Notes under the pieces: model-generated
The model's database searches: none
What the model was told of the DNA's origin: nothing
Seen by the model: only the letters and a program-made list of their open reading frames with translations
Position numbers and translations under genes: made by a program
Shown here: positions 14,136 to 22,569 of the stretch, in pieces
How the letters are laid out: every line of letters starts with the position of its first letter
Numbering within the stretch: position 1 is the first letter of the stretch
Assembly: GCF_018388425.1 (NCBI RefSeq)
Contig: NZ_CP074406.1
Span: forward strand, 2,976,001-3,040,000
Reading direction: 5' to 3'
DNA: 64,000 nucleotides
DNA from: Nocardioides faecalis
Lineage (GTDB): Bacteria; Actinomycetota; Actinomycetes; Propionibacteriales; Nocardioidaceae

Positions 14136-15209
14136 TTACACGTTGAAGCGGAACTCCACGACGTCGCCGTCGGCCATGACGTAGTCCTTGCCCTCCATGC
14201 GGACCTTGCCGGCCTCCTTGGCCTTGCCCATGGTGCCCGCTGCGACGAGGTCGTCGAAGGAGACGATCTCGGCCTTGATGAAGCCCTTCTGGAAGTCGGT
14301 GTGGATCACGCCGGCGGCCTCGGGCGCGGTGGCGCCCTTGGGGATCGTCCAGGCGCGGGTCTCCTTGGGGCCGGCGGTCAGGTAGGTCTGCAGGCCGAGG
14401 GTGTCGAAGCCGACCCGGGCCAGCACCTCGAGGCCGGGCTCGGTGACGCCGGCCTCGGCGAGGAACTCGGCGGCCTCCTCGTCGTCGAGCTCGATCAGCT
14501 CGGACTCGAACTTGGCGTCGAGGAAGATCGCCTCGGCGGGCGCGACCAGCTCGCGCATCTTCGCCTTGAGGTCCTCGTCGTGCAGCTCCTCGGAGTCGCA
14601 GTTGAAGACGTAGATGAACGGCTTGGCGGTGAGCAGCGAGAGCTCGCGCAGCAGGGCCCGGTCGATCGCGGTGGCGATGATCGGCGTACCGGCCTCGAGC
14701 GCCTCCTTGGCCGCCCTGACGGCCTCCAGGTTGGCGAGGAGCTCCTTGTTCTTGCGCGACTCCTTCTCGAGCCGCACGACCGCCTTCTCGACCGTCTCCA
14801 GGTCGGCGAGGATCAGCTCGGTCTGGATCGTCGAGATGTCGTTGCCGGGGTTGACCTCGCCGTCGACGTGGGTGACGTCCTCGTCGCGGAAGACGCGGGT
14901 GACCTGGCAGATCGCGGCGGACTCACGGATGTGGGCGAGGAACTTGTTGCCCAGGCCCTCGCCCTGCGAGGCGCCGCGCACGATGCCGGCGATGTCCACG
15001 AACTCCACGGTGGCCGGGAGGATCCGCTCGGAGCCGAAGATCTCGGCGAGCTTGGCCAGGCGGGCGTCCGGCACCCCCACCACGCCCACGTTGGGCTCGA
15101 TGGTGGCGAACGGGTAGTTCGCCGCGAGGACGTCGTTCTTGGTCAACGCGTTGAAGAGCGTCGACTTGCCTGCGTTGGGGAGACCGACGATGCCGATGGT
15201 GAGTGCCAC
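14136..15209 (-). CDS. ychF: redox-regulated ribosome-binding ATPase YchF
   Basis: The 357-residue protein is a complete YchF/OLA1. The G1 loop is GLPNAGKSTLFNALTKNDVL, the switch region follows (YPFATIEPNVGVVGVPD), then VDIAGIVRGASQGEGLGNKF, and the base-recognition loop is the ATP-type NxxE form (FNCDSEE) rather than NKxD. The C-terminal TGS-like domain contains FDTLGLQTYLTAGPKETRAW and ends VVEFRFNV. YchF binds ribosomes and hydrolyses ATP in stress adaptation. The last four codons plus one base are the 13-bp sequence repeated at 12214 and 8088; the gene itself is intact. Confidence 0.97.
   Translation of the reverse strand: MALTIGIVGLPNAGKSTLFNALTKNDVLAANYPFATIEPNVGVVGVPDARLAKLAEIFGSERILPATVEFVDIAGIVRGASQGEGLGNKFLAHIRESAAICQVTRVFRDEDVTHVDGEVNPGNDISTIQTELILADLETVEKAVVRLEKESRKNKELLANLEAVRAAKEALEAGTPIIATAIDRALLRELSLLTAKPFIYVFNCDSEELHDEDLKAKMRELVAPAEAIFLDAKFESELIELDDEEAAEFLAEAGVTEPGLEVLARVGFDTLGLQTYLTAGPKETRAWTIPKGATAPEAAGVIHTDFQKGFIKAEIVSFDDLVAAGTMGKAKEAGKVRMEGKDYVMADGDVVEFRFNV
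14142..14154. repeat. putative attachment-core repeat within the ychF 3' end
   Basis: GTTGAAGCGGAAC here encodes the last residues of YchF (read on the minus strand). The direct copies at 12214 and 8088 suggest that elements entered at this site while keeping the gene whole, as is usual for integration at the 3' ends of conserved genes. The 180 bp between this copy and the beta-lactamase gene hold no gene. Confidence 0.6.
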
Positions 15210-15339
15210 GAGCGGTGAGTCTATGGGCGTACGACGAGGCGACCCGAATCAACGGACGGGGATCCGCTCGATCCGGCGCACGGATCACCGGCTGCACGAA
15301 TGTGAGTCGACCGCGGCCCACGCACTAGCCTCGTGCCCC

Positions 15340-16131
15340 GTGCGGATCGCGACCTGGAACGTCAACTCCCTGCGCTCACGGATCGACCGGGTCGAGGCCT
15401 TCCTCGAGCGGCACGACGTCGACGTGCTTGCCGTGCAGGAGACCAAGGCCCGCGAGGACCAGCTCCCGCTGATGGGCCTGCAGGCCCGTGGCTACGAGGT
15501 CGCCGCCCACGGCCTGAACCAGTGGAACGGCGTCGCGCTGTTCAGCCGGGTCGGCCTGAGCGACGTCACCGTCGGCTTCCCCGATCAGCCGGGCTTCGGT
15601 GAGCCGCTCGCCCCCGAGGCGCGCGCCCTGGGCGCGATCTGCGGCGGCGTGCGGGTGTGGAGCCTCTACGTGCCCAACGGCCGCAAGCCCGAGGACCCGC
15701 ACTACGTCTACAAGCTCGAGTGGTTGGCGCGGCTGCGCGAGGCCGCCGGCGCCTGGCTGGCCGACGACACCGTGCCCACCGCGCTGGTCGGCGACTGGAA
15801 CATCTGCCCCACCGACGACGACGTCTTCGACGTCAAGCAGTTCCGCAATTCCACCCACGTGACGCCCCCGGAGCGCGCGGCGTTCCAGGCGTTCCTGGAC
15901 GACGGCTGGGCCGAGGTCACCCGCGCCCACGCGCCGGGCTACACCTACTTCGACTACTACCGGCAGCGGTTCGAGCGCGACCGCGGCCTGAAGATCGACT
16001 TCGTGCTCGGCTCCCCCACCCTGGCCGCCCGGGTCACCGGGGCGTTCATCGACCGCGACGAGCGCGACCCGTCCGTCTTCCCCGGGGCCCCCTCCGACCA
16101 CGCACCCGTCGTGGTCGACCTCGCCGACTGA
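15340..16131 (+). CDS. xthA: exodeoxyribonuclease III
   Basis: A 263-residue exonuclease III/AP endonuclease. The family motifs are in order: RIATWNVNSLRSRIDRVEAF, LAVQETKAREDQLP, LVGDWNICPTDDDVFDVK, GYTYFDYYRQRF, KIDFVLGSPTLAARV and the final SDHAPVVVDLAD with catalytic Asp-His. The enzyme acts in base excision repair on abasic sites and 3'-blocked ends. I start at GTG 15340, which gives the usual N-terminus; the frame is open further upstream but overlaps the ychF promoter. It diverges from ychF, leaving 130 bp between them. Confidence 0.93.
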   Translation: MRIATWNVNSLRSRIDRVEAFLERHDVDVLAVQETKAREDQLPLMGLQARGYEVAAHGLNQWNGVALFSRVGLSDVTVGFPDQPGFGEPLAPEARALGAICGGVRVWSLYVPNGRKPEDPHYVYKLEWLARLREAAGAWLADDTVPTALVGDWNICPTDDDVFDVKQFRNSTHVTPPERAAFQAFLDDGWAEVTRAHAPGYTYFDYYRQRFERDRGLKIDFVLGSPTLAARVTGAFIDRDERDPSVFPGAPSDHAPVVVDLAD

Positions 16132-16190
16132 GCCGGAGCCGTACGGCGCGCCGCCCGGCCTCCGCGGGCCGCTCGGCCTAGCGTGCATCC

Positions 16191-16679
16191 GTGAGCAGCG
16201 CGCTGCACGAGCAACCCCCCACGCTCTGGGAGCAGGGCAGCCGCCCCTCGAGGGAGGTGGTGAGCCTGGCCGTCGCAGTGCTGCTCACCGCGACGGTCCT
16301 CGACCTGCTGCTCTCCGAGGGCCTCGGACTGTTCTTCGACCTGGTCTTCGTCACGGTCTGCGTGGGCGCGGCGCTGCGGGTGCGGCCCCACGACTTCTTC
16401 GACGTCGCCGCGCTGCCTCCCCTGGCGATGCTCGGCGTGGTGCTGCTGCTGGCGATCAGCCAGCCGGGCGCGGTCGCGCGCCCCGACGACGGGGTGGTGC
16501 AGGCGACGGTGTCCGGCATGGCCGGGCACGGCATCGCGCTGGGACTCGGCTACGCGGCCTGCCTGGCCCTGCTCGCCGTACGACGCCAGGTGCTGCGCCA
16601 GGTGGCGCTCAGGCAGAGCGGGCCCAGCCAGGACGGGCTCAGTCGAAGCGGTCCGGGTCTCCCGCCCCACGACGAATGA
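16191..16679 (+). CDS. membrane protein, DUF6542-like
   Basis: A 162-residue protein with about four hydrophobic helices: residues 22-42 (VVSLAVAVLLTATVLDLLLS), 45-62 (LGLFFDLVFVTVCVGAAL), 72-90 (AALPPLAMLGVVLLLAISQP) and 109-128 (GHGIALGLGYAACLALLAV). Between helices are RVRPHDFFDVAALPP and a polar C-terminal tail. This resembles actinobacterial DUF6542 proteins. The function is unknown. Its last 41 bp overlap, tail to tail, the end of the Sua5/YciO gene on the other strand. Start is GTG 16191. Confidence 0.65.
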   Translation: MSSALHEQPPTLWEQGSRPSREVVSLAVAVLLTATVLDLLLSEGLGLFFDLVFVTVCVGAALRVRPHDFFDVAALPPLAMLGVVLLLAISQPGAVARPDDGVVQATVSGMAGHGIALGLGYAACLALLAVRRQVLRQVALRQSGPSQDGLSRSGPGLPPHDE

Positions 16680-17259
16680 CCTCGGGGTAGCCCTCGGACC
16701 AGTCGACGACCGTGGTCGGCTCGGCGGGGGTCTCCCCCGCCTCGACGACGATGTCGACGTCGTGGTCGAGGTCCTCCTTGATCTCCCAGCCCATGGTGCG
16801 CGGCTCGTCCTCGCCGGGCAGGATCAGCGAGCTGGACAGCAGCGGCTCGCCGAGCTTGTCCAGAATCGCCTGCACCACGATGTGGTCGGGGATCCGCACG
16901 CCCACCGTGCGCTTCTTGGGGTGCAGCAACCGGCGGGGAACCTCCGGGGTGCCGGGCAGGATGAACGTGTAGGGGCCCGGCGTGGCCGCCCGGATCGCGC
17001 GGAACGCGGCGTTGTCGACGTGCACGAGCTGGCCCAGCTGGCTGAAGTCGCGGCACACCAGCGTGAAGTGGTGTCGATCGTCGAGCCCGCGGATGCGCAG
17101 GATCCGGTCGCGGCCGTCGCGGTTGCCGACCCGGCAGCCCAGGGCGTAGCCGGAGTCCGTGGGGTAGGCGATCAGCGCGTCGTCGTGCAGCGCGTCGACG
17201 ATCTGCTGCAGCATCCGCGGCTGCGGGTTGTCCGGGTGGACGTCGAGGTAGCGGGCCAT
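16639..17259 (-). CDS. Sua5/YciO/YrdC family protein
   Basis: This 206-residue protein carries the YrdC fold. Visible features are LIAYPTDSGYALGCRVGNRD, the RGLDDRHHFTLVCRDFSQLG region (KxR..K..P-like in canonical members), PGPYTFILPGTPEVPRRLL, VGVRIPDHIVVQAILDKLGE and PLLSSSLILPGEDE. It is closest to the YciO subgroup rather than the TsaC enzymes, so synthesis of threonylcarbamoyl-AMP for tRNA is possible but not assured. It ends inside the convergent DUF6542-like gene and starts 13 bp after the ispH stop on the same strand, so it may be co-transcribed with ispH. Confidence 0.85.
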   Translation of the reverse strand: MARYLDVHPDNPQPRMLQQIVDALHDDALIAYPTDSGYALGCRVGNRDGRDRILRIRGLDDRHHFTLVCRDFSQLGQLVHVDNAAFRAIRAATPGPYTFILPGTPEVPRRLLHPKKRTVGVRIPDHIVVQAILDKLGEPLLSSSLILPGEDEPRTMGWEIKEDLDHDVDIVVEAGETPAEPTTVVDWSEGYPEVIRRGAGDPDRFD

Positions 17260-17271
17260 CGCCGAGGTCCC

Positions 17272-18270
17272 TCAGACCCGGCCGGCGGCCTTCAGGTCGC
17301 GGTAGAGCTCCTTGGGCAGCGAGAACGCCAGGGTCTCCTCCGCGGTCTGCACGGCGCGCGCGTCGGGGTAGCCGCGCTCAGCGAGGTAGCCGAGCACCTG
17401 CTGCACCAGGTGGTCGGGCACCGAGGCGCCCGAGGTCACGCTGACGTTGCTCACGCCGTCCAGCCAGGACTCGTCCATCTCCGAGACGTCGTCGATGCGG
17501 TACGACGCCTTCGCGCCGGCCTCGAGGGCGACCTCGACCAGGCGCACCGAGTTCGACGAGTTCGCCGAGCCGACCACGATCACCAGGTCGGCGCCGGCGC
17601 CGATCTCCTTGACCGCCACCTGGCGGTTCTGGGTGGCGTAGCAGATGTCGTCGCTGGGCGGGTCCTCGAGCTGCGGGAACTTGGCCCGCAGCCGCCGGAC
17701 GGTCTCCATCGTCTCGTCGACGCTGAGCGTGGTCTGCGAGAGCCAGGCCAGCTTGGCGTCGACGGGGAACTCGAGGGCGTCGACGTCGTCGGGGTGCTCG
17801 ACCAGGACGGTCTGCTGCGGCGCCTCGCCCGCGGTGCCCTCGACCTCCTCGTGGCCGGCGTGCCCGATCAGCAGGATCGTGTAGCCGTCGGCGGCGAACC
17901 GGACCGCCTCGCGGTGCACCTTGGTGACCAGCGGGCAGGTCGCGTCGATCGTCTTGAGGCTGCGTTCGGCGGCCTCGTGGTGCACGGCCGGGGAGACGCC
18001 GTGGGCGGAGAACACCACGGTCGCACCGGTCGGCACCTCGTCGAGCTCCTCGACGAAGATCGCGCCGCGGGCCTCGAGGTCGCTCACCACGTGCTTGTTG
18101 TGCACGATCTGCTTGCGGACGTAGACCGGGGCGCCATACAGGTCGAGGGCCTGCTCCACGGTGACCACCGCCCGGTCCACTCCGGCACAGTAGCCACGCG
18201 GGTCGGCGAGCAGCACCTCCCGCTCGCCCTCCTCGAGCAGTCGCGGGGTGCCCAGGTCGATGGTCGTCAT
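17272..18270 (-). CDS. ispH: 4-hydroxy-3-methylbut-2-enyl diphosphate reductase
   Basis: A 332-residue IspH (LytB), the last enzyme of the MEP isoprenoid pathway. The three Cys ligands of its Fe-S cluster are in [25 protein letters not shown] and [11 protein letters not shown]. Substrate-binding His residues are in [14 protein letters not shown] and [14 protein letters not shown]. The [18 protein letters not shown] segment is also conserved. Start ATG 18270 (MTTIDLGTP) gives a normal N-terminus; longer frames extend into the terminator region of the ribosomal cluster. It makes IPP and DMAPP in the cytoplasm. Confidence 0.95.
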   Translation of the reverse strand: MTTIDLGTPRLLEEGEREVLLADPRGYCAGVDRAVVTVEQALDLYGAPVYVRKQIVHNKHVVSDLEARGAIFVEELDEVPTGATVVFSAHGVSPAVHHEAAERSLKTIDATCPLVTKVHREAVRFAADGYTILLIGHAGHEEVEGTAGEAPQQTVLVEHPDDVDALEFPVDAKLAWLSQTTLSVDETMETVRRLRAKFPQLEDPPSDDICYATQNRQVAVKEIGAGADLVIVVGSANSSNSVRLVEVALEAGAKASYRIDDVSEMDESWLDGVSNVSVTSGASVPDHLVQQVLGYLAERGYPDARAVQTAEETLAFSLPKELYRDLKAAGRV

Positions 18271-18353
18271 GGCGGCCAGTCTACGGACGCGGCCGCGTGA
18301 CCACGACTTGACGAGGGACCTCACCAGACACGGCCACGGACCCCGGGTACGAC

Positions 18354-18387
18354 GAAGGCCCACCACCCGTGCGGGTGGTGGGCCTTC
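18354..18387 (-). terminator. intrinsic terminator after rplQ
   Basis: A perfect 15-bp stem, GAAGGCCCACCACCC (18354-18368) with GGGTGGTGGGCCTTC (18373-18387), and a 4-base loop. It lies 15 bp after the rplQ stop and would end the rpoA-rplQ transcript. The following T-run is short. Confidence 0.85.
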
Positions 18388-18402
18388 GCTGAGCGAGAGG
18401 GC

Positions 18403-18993
18403 TCAGGCCTTGTCGGCCTGGTCCGCCTCGTCGGCGTTGGACTCCGCCTCGGCGGTCTCCACGTCGGTCGCCTCGGTGGACAGCACCTCGGTGTCGCCGG
18501 CCTCGTTGGGCGCCTCGACCTCGGCCGGGGCGTCCTCGTCGGCCTTGGTGACCTCGGCGGCGGGAGCGTCCTCGACCGGGGCGGAGGCAGCCGGGGCGGC
18601 CTTCGGCGCGGACGGGATGAACTCCTCGGTGACCAGCTCGATCACGGCCATGGGCGCGTTGTCGCCCTGGCGCGGACCGATCTTGGTGATCCGGGTGTAG
18701 CCGCCGGGACGGTCGGCGAAGACCGGCGCGATGTCGGCGAACAGGGTGTGCACGACACCCTTGTCCCGGATGACCTTGAGGACCTCGCGGCGCTGGTGCA
18801 GCGGGTTCTCACCGGCGTGGGCCTTGCGGGCCTTGGTGATCAGCTTCTCGGCGTAGGGCCGCAGGGTGCGGGCCTTGGCCTCGGTGGTGGTGATCCGGCC
18901 GTGCTCGAACAGGGCCGTGGCCAGGTTCGCCAGGATGAGCCGCTGGTGGGCGGCGCTCCCGCCGTGGCGGGGACCCTTCTTGGGCTTGGGCAT
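18403..18993 (-). CDS. rplQ: 50S ribosomal protein L17
   Basis: The first about 120 residues are standard L17 ([59 protein letters not shown]). A further 75 or so residues form an Ala/Glu/Asp-rich, probably disordered tail ([20 protein letters not shown]). Acidic L17 tails occur in several actinobacteria. L17 binds domains of 23S rRNA near the exit tunnel. It is the last gene of the cluster, after rpoA, and is followed by a strong hairpin terminator. Confidence 0.96.
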   Translation of the reverse strand: MPKPKKGPRHGGSAAHQRLILANLATALFEHGRITTTEAKARTLRPYAEKLITKARKAHAGENPLHQRREVLKVIRDKGVVHTLFADIAPVFADRPGGYTRITKIGPRQGDNAPMAVIELVTEEFIPSAPKAAPAASAPVEDAPAAEVTKADEDAPAEVEAPNEAGDTEVLSTEATDVETAEAESNADEADQADKA

Positions 18994-19012
18994 CTCGTTC
19001 TCTCTTTCCTGC

Positions 19013-19061
19013 CCGGCCGTGTCAGGTACCGGGTGCTAGGTCCGGCCGTGTCAGGTACCGG
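19013..19061. repeat. 20-bp direct repeat between rplQ and rpoA
   Basis: CCGGCCGTGTCAGGTACCGG occurs exactly twice (19013-19032 and 19042-19061), 9 bp apart, in the 92-bp spacer. It is just upstream of the rplQ ribosome-binding region on the minus strand. Each unit contains a CCGG-ending imperfect palindrome. Confidence 0.8.
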
Positions 19062-19085
19062 AAGGTTGATGTCCTTGCGGACGGA

Positions 19086-20108
19086 TCAGAACTGCTCGTC
19101 CTCGACGAACGAGCCGTCCTCGTCCTCGTCCTCGGCCATGTTGGCCAGGGCGACGGCGGGGTCGAAGCCCGGGGCGCTGTCCTTGAGCGACAGACCCATC
19201 TCGTGCAGCTTGGCCTTGACCTCGTCGATGGACTTCGCACCGAAGTTGCGGATGTCCAGCAGGTCCTGCTCCGAGCGGCTGAGGAGCTCACCCACGGTGT
19301 GGATGCCCTCGCGCTTGAGGCAGTTGTAGGAGCGGACGGTCAGCTGCAGGTCCTCGACCGGGAGGGCGAGGTCGGCGGCGAGCTGCTCGTCGACGGGCGA
19401 GGGGCCGATGTCGATGCCCTCGGCCTCGACGTTGAGCTCACGGGCCAGGCCGAAGAGCTCGACCAGCGTCTTGCCCGCCGACGCGATGGCGTCGCGGGGC
19501 AGGATGGAGGGCTTGGTCTCGACGTCGATGACGAGCTTGTCGAAGTCGGTGCGCTGCTCGACACGGGTGGCCTCGACCTTGTAGGTCACCTTGAGGACCG
19601 GGCTGTAGATCGAGTCGACCGGGATCCGGCCGATCTCGTTGTCGGCGCCCTTGTTCTGCACGGCGGAGACGTAGCCGCGGCCACGCTCGACGACGAGCTC
19701 GAGCTCGAGCTTGCCGTTGTCGCCCAGGGTGGCGATCTTCAGGTCGGGGTTGTGCACCTCGACGCCGGCCGGGGGCGCGATGTCGGCACCGGTGACGTCG
19801 CCGGCACCCGACTTGCGCAGGTACATGGTGACCGGCTCGTCGTGCTCGGAGGACACGACGAGACCCTTGAGGTTCAGGATGATCTCGGTGACGTCCTCCT
19901 TGACACCGTCGATCGTCGAGAACTCGTGGAGCACGCCGTCGACCTTGATGCTGGTGACAGCGGCGCCGGGGATGGAGGACAGGAGGGTGCGACGCAGCGA
20001 GTTGCCGAGCGTGTAGCCGAAGCCGGGCTCGAGGGGCTCGATGACGAAGCGCGACCGGAACTGGTCGACGGTCTCCTCCGACAGGGTGGGGCGCTGTGCG
20101 ATGAGCAC
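19086..20108 (-). CDS. rpoA: RNA polymerase alpha subunit
   Basis: A 340-residue alpha subunit. The N-terminal domain (to about residue 230) contains [40 protein letters not shown] and the [13 protein letters not shown] end. The C-terminal domain holds the helix-hairpin-helix [20 protein letters not shown] and [20 protein letters not shown], which contacts UP elements and activators. An acidic tail ends [19 protein letters not shown]. Its place between rpsD and rplQ is the conserved bacterial alpha-operon order. A 131-bp gap, containing a stem-loop, separates it from rpsD. Confidence 0.98.
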   Translation of the reverse strand: MLIAQRPTLSEETVDQFRSRFVIEPLEPGFGYTLGNSLRRTLLSSIPGAAVTSIKVDGVLHEFSTIDGVKEDVTEIILNLKGLVVSSEHDEPVTMYLRKSGAGDVTGADIAPPAGVEVHNPDLKIATLGDNGKLELELVVERGRGYVSAVQNKGADNEIGRIPVDSIYSPVLKVTYKVEATRVEQRTDFDKLVIDVETKPSILPRDAIASAGKTLVELFGLARELNVEAEGIDIGPSPVDEQLAADLALPVEDLQLTVRSYNCLKREGIHTVGELLSRSEQDLLDIRNFGAKSIDEVKAKLHEMGLSLKDSAPGFDPAVALANMAEDEDEDGSFVEDEQF

Positions 20109-20182
20109 TGGTTTCGTTCCTTTCCGGGCCGACCGCTATATGAGGACCCAGATGTGGTGCGGAAAAGGAAGAGGTACTGCAG

Positions 20183-20199
20183 GGGCCGGACACCGGCCC
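20183..20199. other. compact stem-loop in the rpsD-rpoA spacer
   Basis: GGGCCGG (20183-20189), 3-base loop, CCGGCCC (20193-20199). It is located in the 131 bp between rpsD and rpoA and could be an attenuator or processing site. No T-run follows on the minus strand, so I do not call it a terminator. Confidence 0.4.
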
Positions 20200-20239
20200 G
20201 TGACGCCTCTCGGAGCCACGGGCCAGCACCCGGCTTGGA

Positions 20240-20848
20240 TCACTTCTTGGAGTAGTACTCCACGATCAGCTGCTCCTGGATGGGCAGGTCGATCTGCTCA
20301 CGCACGGGGACCGAGTGCACGAGGATGCGCATCCGGTTCGGCAGCGCCTCGAGCCAGGCCGGGACGACCCGCTCGCCGTGGGTCTCACGGGCGACGATGA
20401 ACGGCGTCATCTCGAGCGACTTCTCGCGCACGTCGATGATGTCGTACTGGGTCACCTGGAAGGACGGGATGTCGACCTTCCTGCCGTTGACCAGGAAGTG
20501 GCCGTGGCTGACCAGCTGGCGGGCGTGGCGCCGGGTCCGGGCGAAGCCGGCACGGTAGACCACGTTGTCCAGGCGGCACTCCAGGAGCTGGAGCAGGTTG
20601 TCGCCGGTCTTGCCCTGGCGACGAGCGGCCTCGACGTAGTAGCGGTGGAACTGCTTCTCGAGAACGCCGTACGTGTAGCGCGCCTTCTGCTTCTCCTGCA
20701 GCTGGTTGCGGTACTCGCTCTCCTTGATCCGCGCCCGGCCGTGCTGGCCGGGAGGGTAGGGGCGCTTCTCGAAGGCGGCGTCGCCGCCGACGAGGTCGAC
20801 GCCGAGACGACGCGACTTCTTGGTCAGGGGTCCGGTGTAACGGGCCAT
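20240..20848 (-). CDS. rpsD: 30S ribosomal protein S4
   Basis: A 202-residue S4, of the type lacking zinc Cys residues at the N-terminus (MARYTGPLTKKSRRLGVDL). The S4 RNA-binding fold is in LDNVVYRAGFARTRRHARQL, VSHGHFLVNGRKVDIPSFQV. The family signature and C-terminal EQLIVEYYSKK are intact. S4 nucleates 30S assembly on 16S rRNA and in many bacteria represses the alpha operon by binding its mRNA. It follows rpsK (24 bp). Confidence 0.98.
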   Translation of the reverse strand: MARYTGPLTKKSRRLGVDLVGGDAAFEKRPYPPGQHGRARIKESEYRNQLQEKQKARYTYGVLEKQFHRYYVEAARRQGKTGDNLLQLLECRLDNVVYRAGFARTRRHARQLVSHGHFLVNGRKVDIPSFQVTQYDIIDVREKSLEMTPFIVARETHGERVVPAWLEALPNRMRILVHSVPVREQIDLPIQEQLIVEYYSKK

Positions 20849-20872
20849 GTCAGTTCTCCTTCAAGTCCGAAA

Positions 20873-21274
20873 TCAGACGCGCCGGCGCTTCGGCGGGCGG
20901 CAGCCGTTGTGCGGGGCGGGGGTCACGTCCTGGATGGTGCCGACCTCGAGGCCGATCGCACCCAGCGAGCGGATCGCCGTCTCGCGGCCCGAGCCCGGGC
21001 CCTTGACGAAGACGTCGATCTTCTTCATGCCGTGCTCCATCGCCCGACGGCCAGCGGCCTCGGCGGCCATCTGAGCGGCGTACGGGGTGGACTTGCGGGA
21101 GCCCTTGAAGCCGACGGTGCCGGCAGAGGCCCACGAGATCACCGCACCGGTCGGGTCGGTGATCGTGACGATCGTGTTGTTGAACGTGCTCTTGATGTGG
21201 GCTTCGCCCTGAGCGACGTTCTTCTTCTCCTTGCGGCGCACCTTCTTGGCGCCCGCGCGAGCCTTGGGAGGCAT
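20873..21274 (-). CDS. rpsK: 30S ribosomal protein S11
   Basis: A 133-residue S11. Basic N-terminus ([20 protein letters not shown]), then [40 protein letters not shown] and the conserved C-terminus [19 protein letters not shown]11 forms the 30S platform and lines the E-site mRNA path. It lies between rpsM and rpsD in standard order. Confidence 0.98.
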   Translation of the reverse strand: MPPKARAGAKKVRRKEKKNVAQGEAHIKSTFNNTIVTITDPTGAVISWASAGTVGFKGSRKSTPYAAQMAAEAAGRRAMEHGMKKIDVFVKGPGSGRETAIRSLGAIGLEVGTIQDVTPAPHNGCRPPKRRRV

Positions 21275-21356
21275 TCGTTATCTCCTTGAGAAAGCTGGTC
21301 AGTGGTGAAGGATCAGTGCGACCCGACGGCTCGGCGAGCGAGCCTGTCGAGATCGG

Positions 21357-21731
21357 TCACTTGGCCTTCTTCTTGCCGGCAACCGTGCGCTTCGGGCCCT
21401 TGCGGGTGCGAGCGTTGGTCTTGGTGCGCTGACCGCGGACCGGAAGGCCCATGCGGTGGCGGCGACCCTGGTAGCTGCCGATCTCGATCTTGCGACGGAT
21501 GTCGGCCTGGACCTCGCGACGGAGGTCACCCTCGATCTTGAAGTTCGCTTCGATCTCGTCGCGGAGCTTGACCAGCTCCTCGTCGCCCAGCTCGTGGACG
21601 CGGAGGTTCGGGTTGACCCCGGTGGCCTCCAGCAGCTGCTGGGCGCGGGTACGGCCGATGCCGTAGATGTAGGTGAGTGCGATCTCGATGCGCTTGTCGC
21701 GCGGGAGGTCGACTCCGACGAGGCGTGCCAT
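21357..21731 (-). CDS. rpsM: 30S ribosomal protein S13
   Basis: A 124-residue S13 starting at ATG 21731 ([20 protein letters not shown]), since the longer frame upstream lacks similarity. The H2TH part ([20 protein letters not shown]) and the C-terminal [20 protein letters not shown] tail, which contacts tRNAs in the P site, are conserved. It follows rpmJ after about 190 bp and precedes rpsK. Confidence 0.98.
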   Translation of the reverse strand: MARLVGVDLPRDKRIEIALTYIYGIGRTRAQQLLEATGVNPNLRVHELGDEELVKLRDEIEANFKIEGDLRREVQADIRRKIEIGSYQGRRHRMGLPVRGQRTKTNARTRKGPKRTVAGKKKAK

Positions 21732-21921
21732 GAAAGGCGTCTCCTTGATGTGCACGGTGGTGTGGTCGTGACGCGTCCGGGACTCGTGCCCAGCTCCGGC
21801 CATCCGCTCCGGAGGTGATTCGGCCCCAGCTCGTTGCCGAGCGGCGGGACCTAAGCGATCACGTTGATGAGGTGTTCAGTTGTGGCCCCGGAGGGCAGAC
21901 GCCGGTCACGGCGCAGGGCGA

Positions 21922-22035
21922 TCAGCCCTGGCGCTGCTTGTGGCGAGGGTTCTCGCAGATGACCATGACTCGGCCGTGGCGACGGATCACCTTGCACTTG
22001 TCACAGATCGGCTTCACGCTCGGGTTGACCTTCAT
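21922..22035 (-). CDS. rpmJ: 50S ribosomal protein L36
   Basis: A 37-residue L36: [20 protein letters not shown], then [17 protein letters not shown]. The zinc ligands C11, C14, C27 and H32 are all present, so this is the zinc-binding (C+) form. It binds 23S rRNA. It lies between infA (44 bp upstream on this strand) and rpsM, as in most bacteria. The roughly 190 bp between rpmJ and rpsM hold no further gene. Confidence 0.97.
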   Translation of the reverse strand: MKVNPSVKPICDKCKVIRRHGRVMVICENPRHKQRQG

Positions 22036-22079
22036 GTCAGCCCTTCCTTGCTAGTGGCGGGAAGTGATGCCGGTGGGCG

Positions 22080-22301
22080 TCACTTGTATCGGTAGACGAT
22101 CCGTCCCCGGGAGAGGTCATACGGCGAGAGCTCCACCACCACGCGGTCCTCGGGGAGGATCCGGATGTAGTGCTGACGCATCTTTCCGCTGATGTGGGCA
22201 AGGACCTTGTGGCCGTTGCTCAGCTCCACGCGGAACATGGCGTTGGGAAGGGCCTCCACGACGGAGCCCTCCATCTCGATGACGCCTTCCTTCTTTGCCA
22301 T
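22080..22301 (-). CDS. infA: translation initiation factor IF-1
   Basis: A 73-residue OB-fold protein of exactly the usual length: [40 protein letters not shown], and [20 protein letters not shown] with [13 protein letters not shown] at the end. IF-1 occupies the 30S A site during initiation. It is the first gene of the infA-rpmJ-rpsM-rpsK-rpsD-rpoA-rplQ unit, and a promoter candidate lies about 145 bp upstream. Confidence 0.98.
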   Translation of the reverse strand: MAKKEGVIEMEGSVVEALPNAMFRVELSNGHKVLAHISGKMRQHYIRILPEDRVVVELSPYDLSRGRIVYRYK

Positions 22302-22444
22302 GTCTCACAATCTGCTCGGGTACGGGGATTCATCTACCGCCGGTCCGGGAACCTCTCTCCGCACCGCTGCAAGCAGCGGTTCGAGCGAGTGGACCTCGCG
22401 AGGCCGTGCACCACACACGCACCCACGTTGGACCGACACGCCAG

Positions 22445-22473
22445 TCTATAAGCGCCGGGCGGCCAGAACCCAA
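22445..22473 (-). promoter_or_regulatory. candidate promoter for the infA-rplQ unit
   Basis: On the minus strand TTGGGT (22473-22468), 17 bp, TATAGA (22450-22445). It lies about 145 bp before the infA ATG, leaving a sizeable leader. A 12-bp tandem repeat (GGGCCGGCGGCT-like, about 22515-22560) fills the space between this promoter and the LLM gene. The -35 is imperfect. Confidence 0.5.
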
Positions 22474-22569
22474 TCCACGACGTCTCGCCCAGCTCCGGTG
22501 GGTGGGCCGGCGACGGGACCGGCGGCTGGGCCGGCGGCTGGGCCGGCAGTTGGGCCTGAGGGCCAGCGC

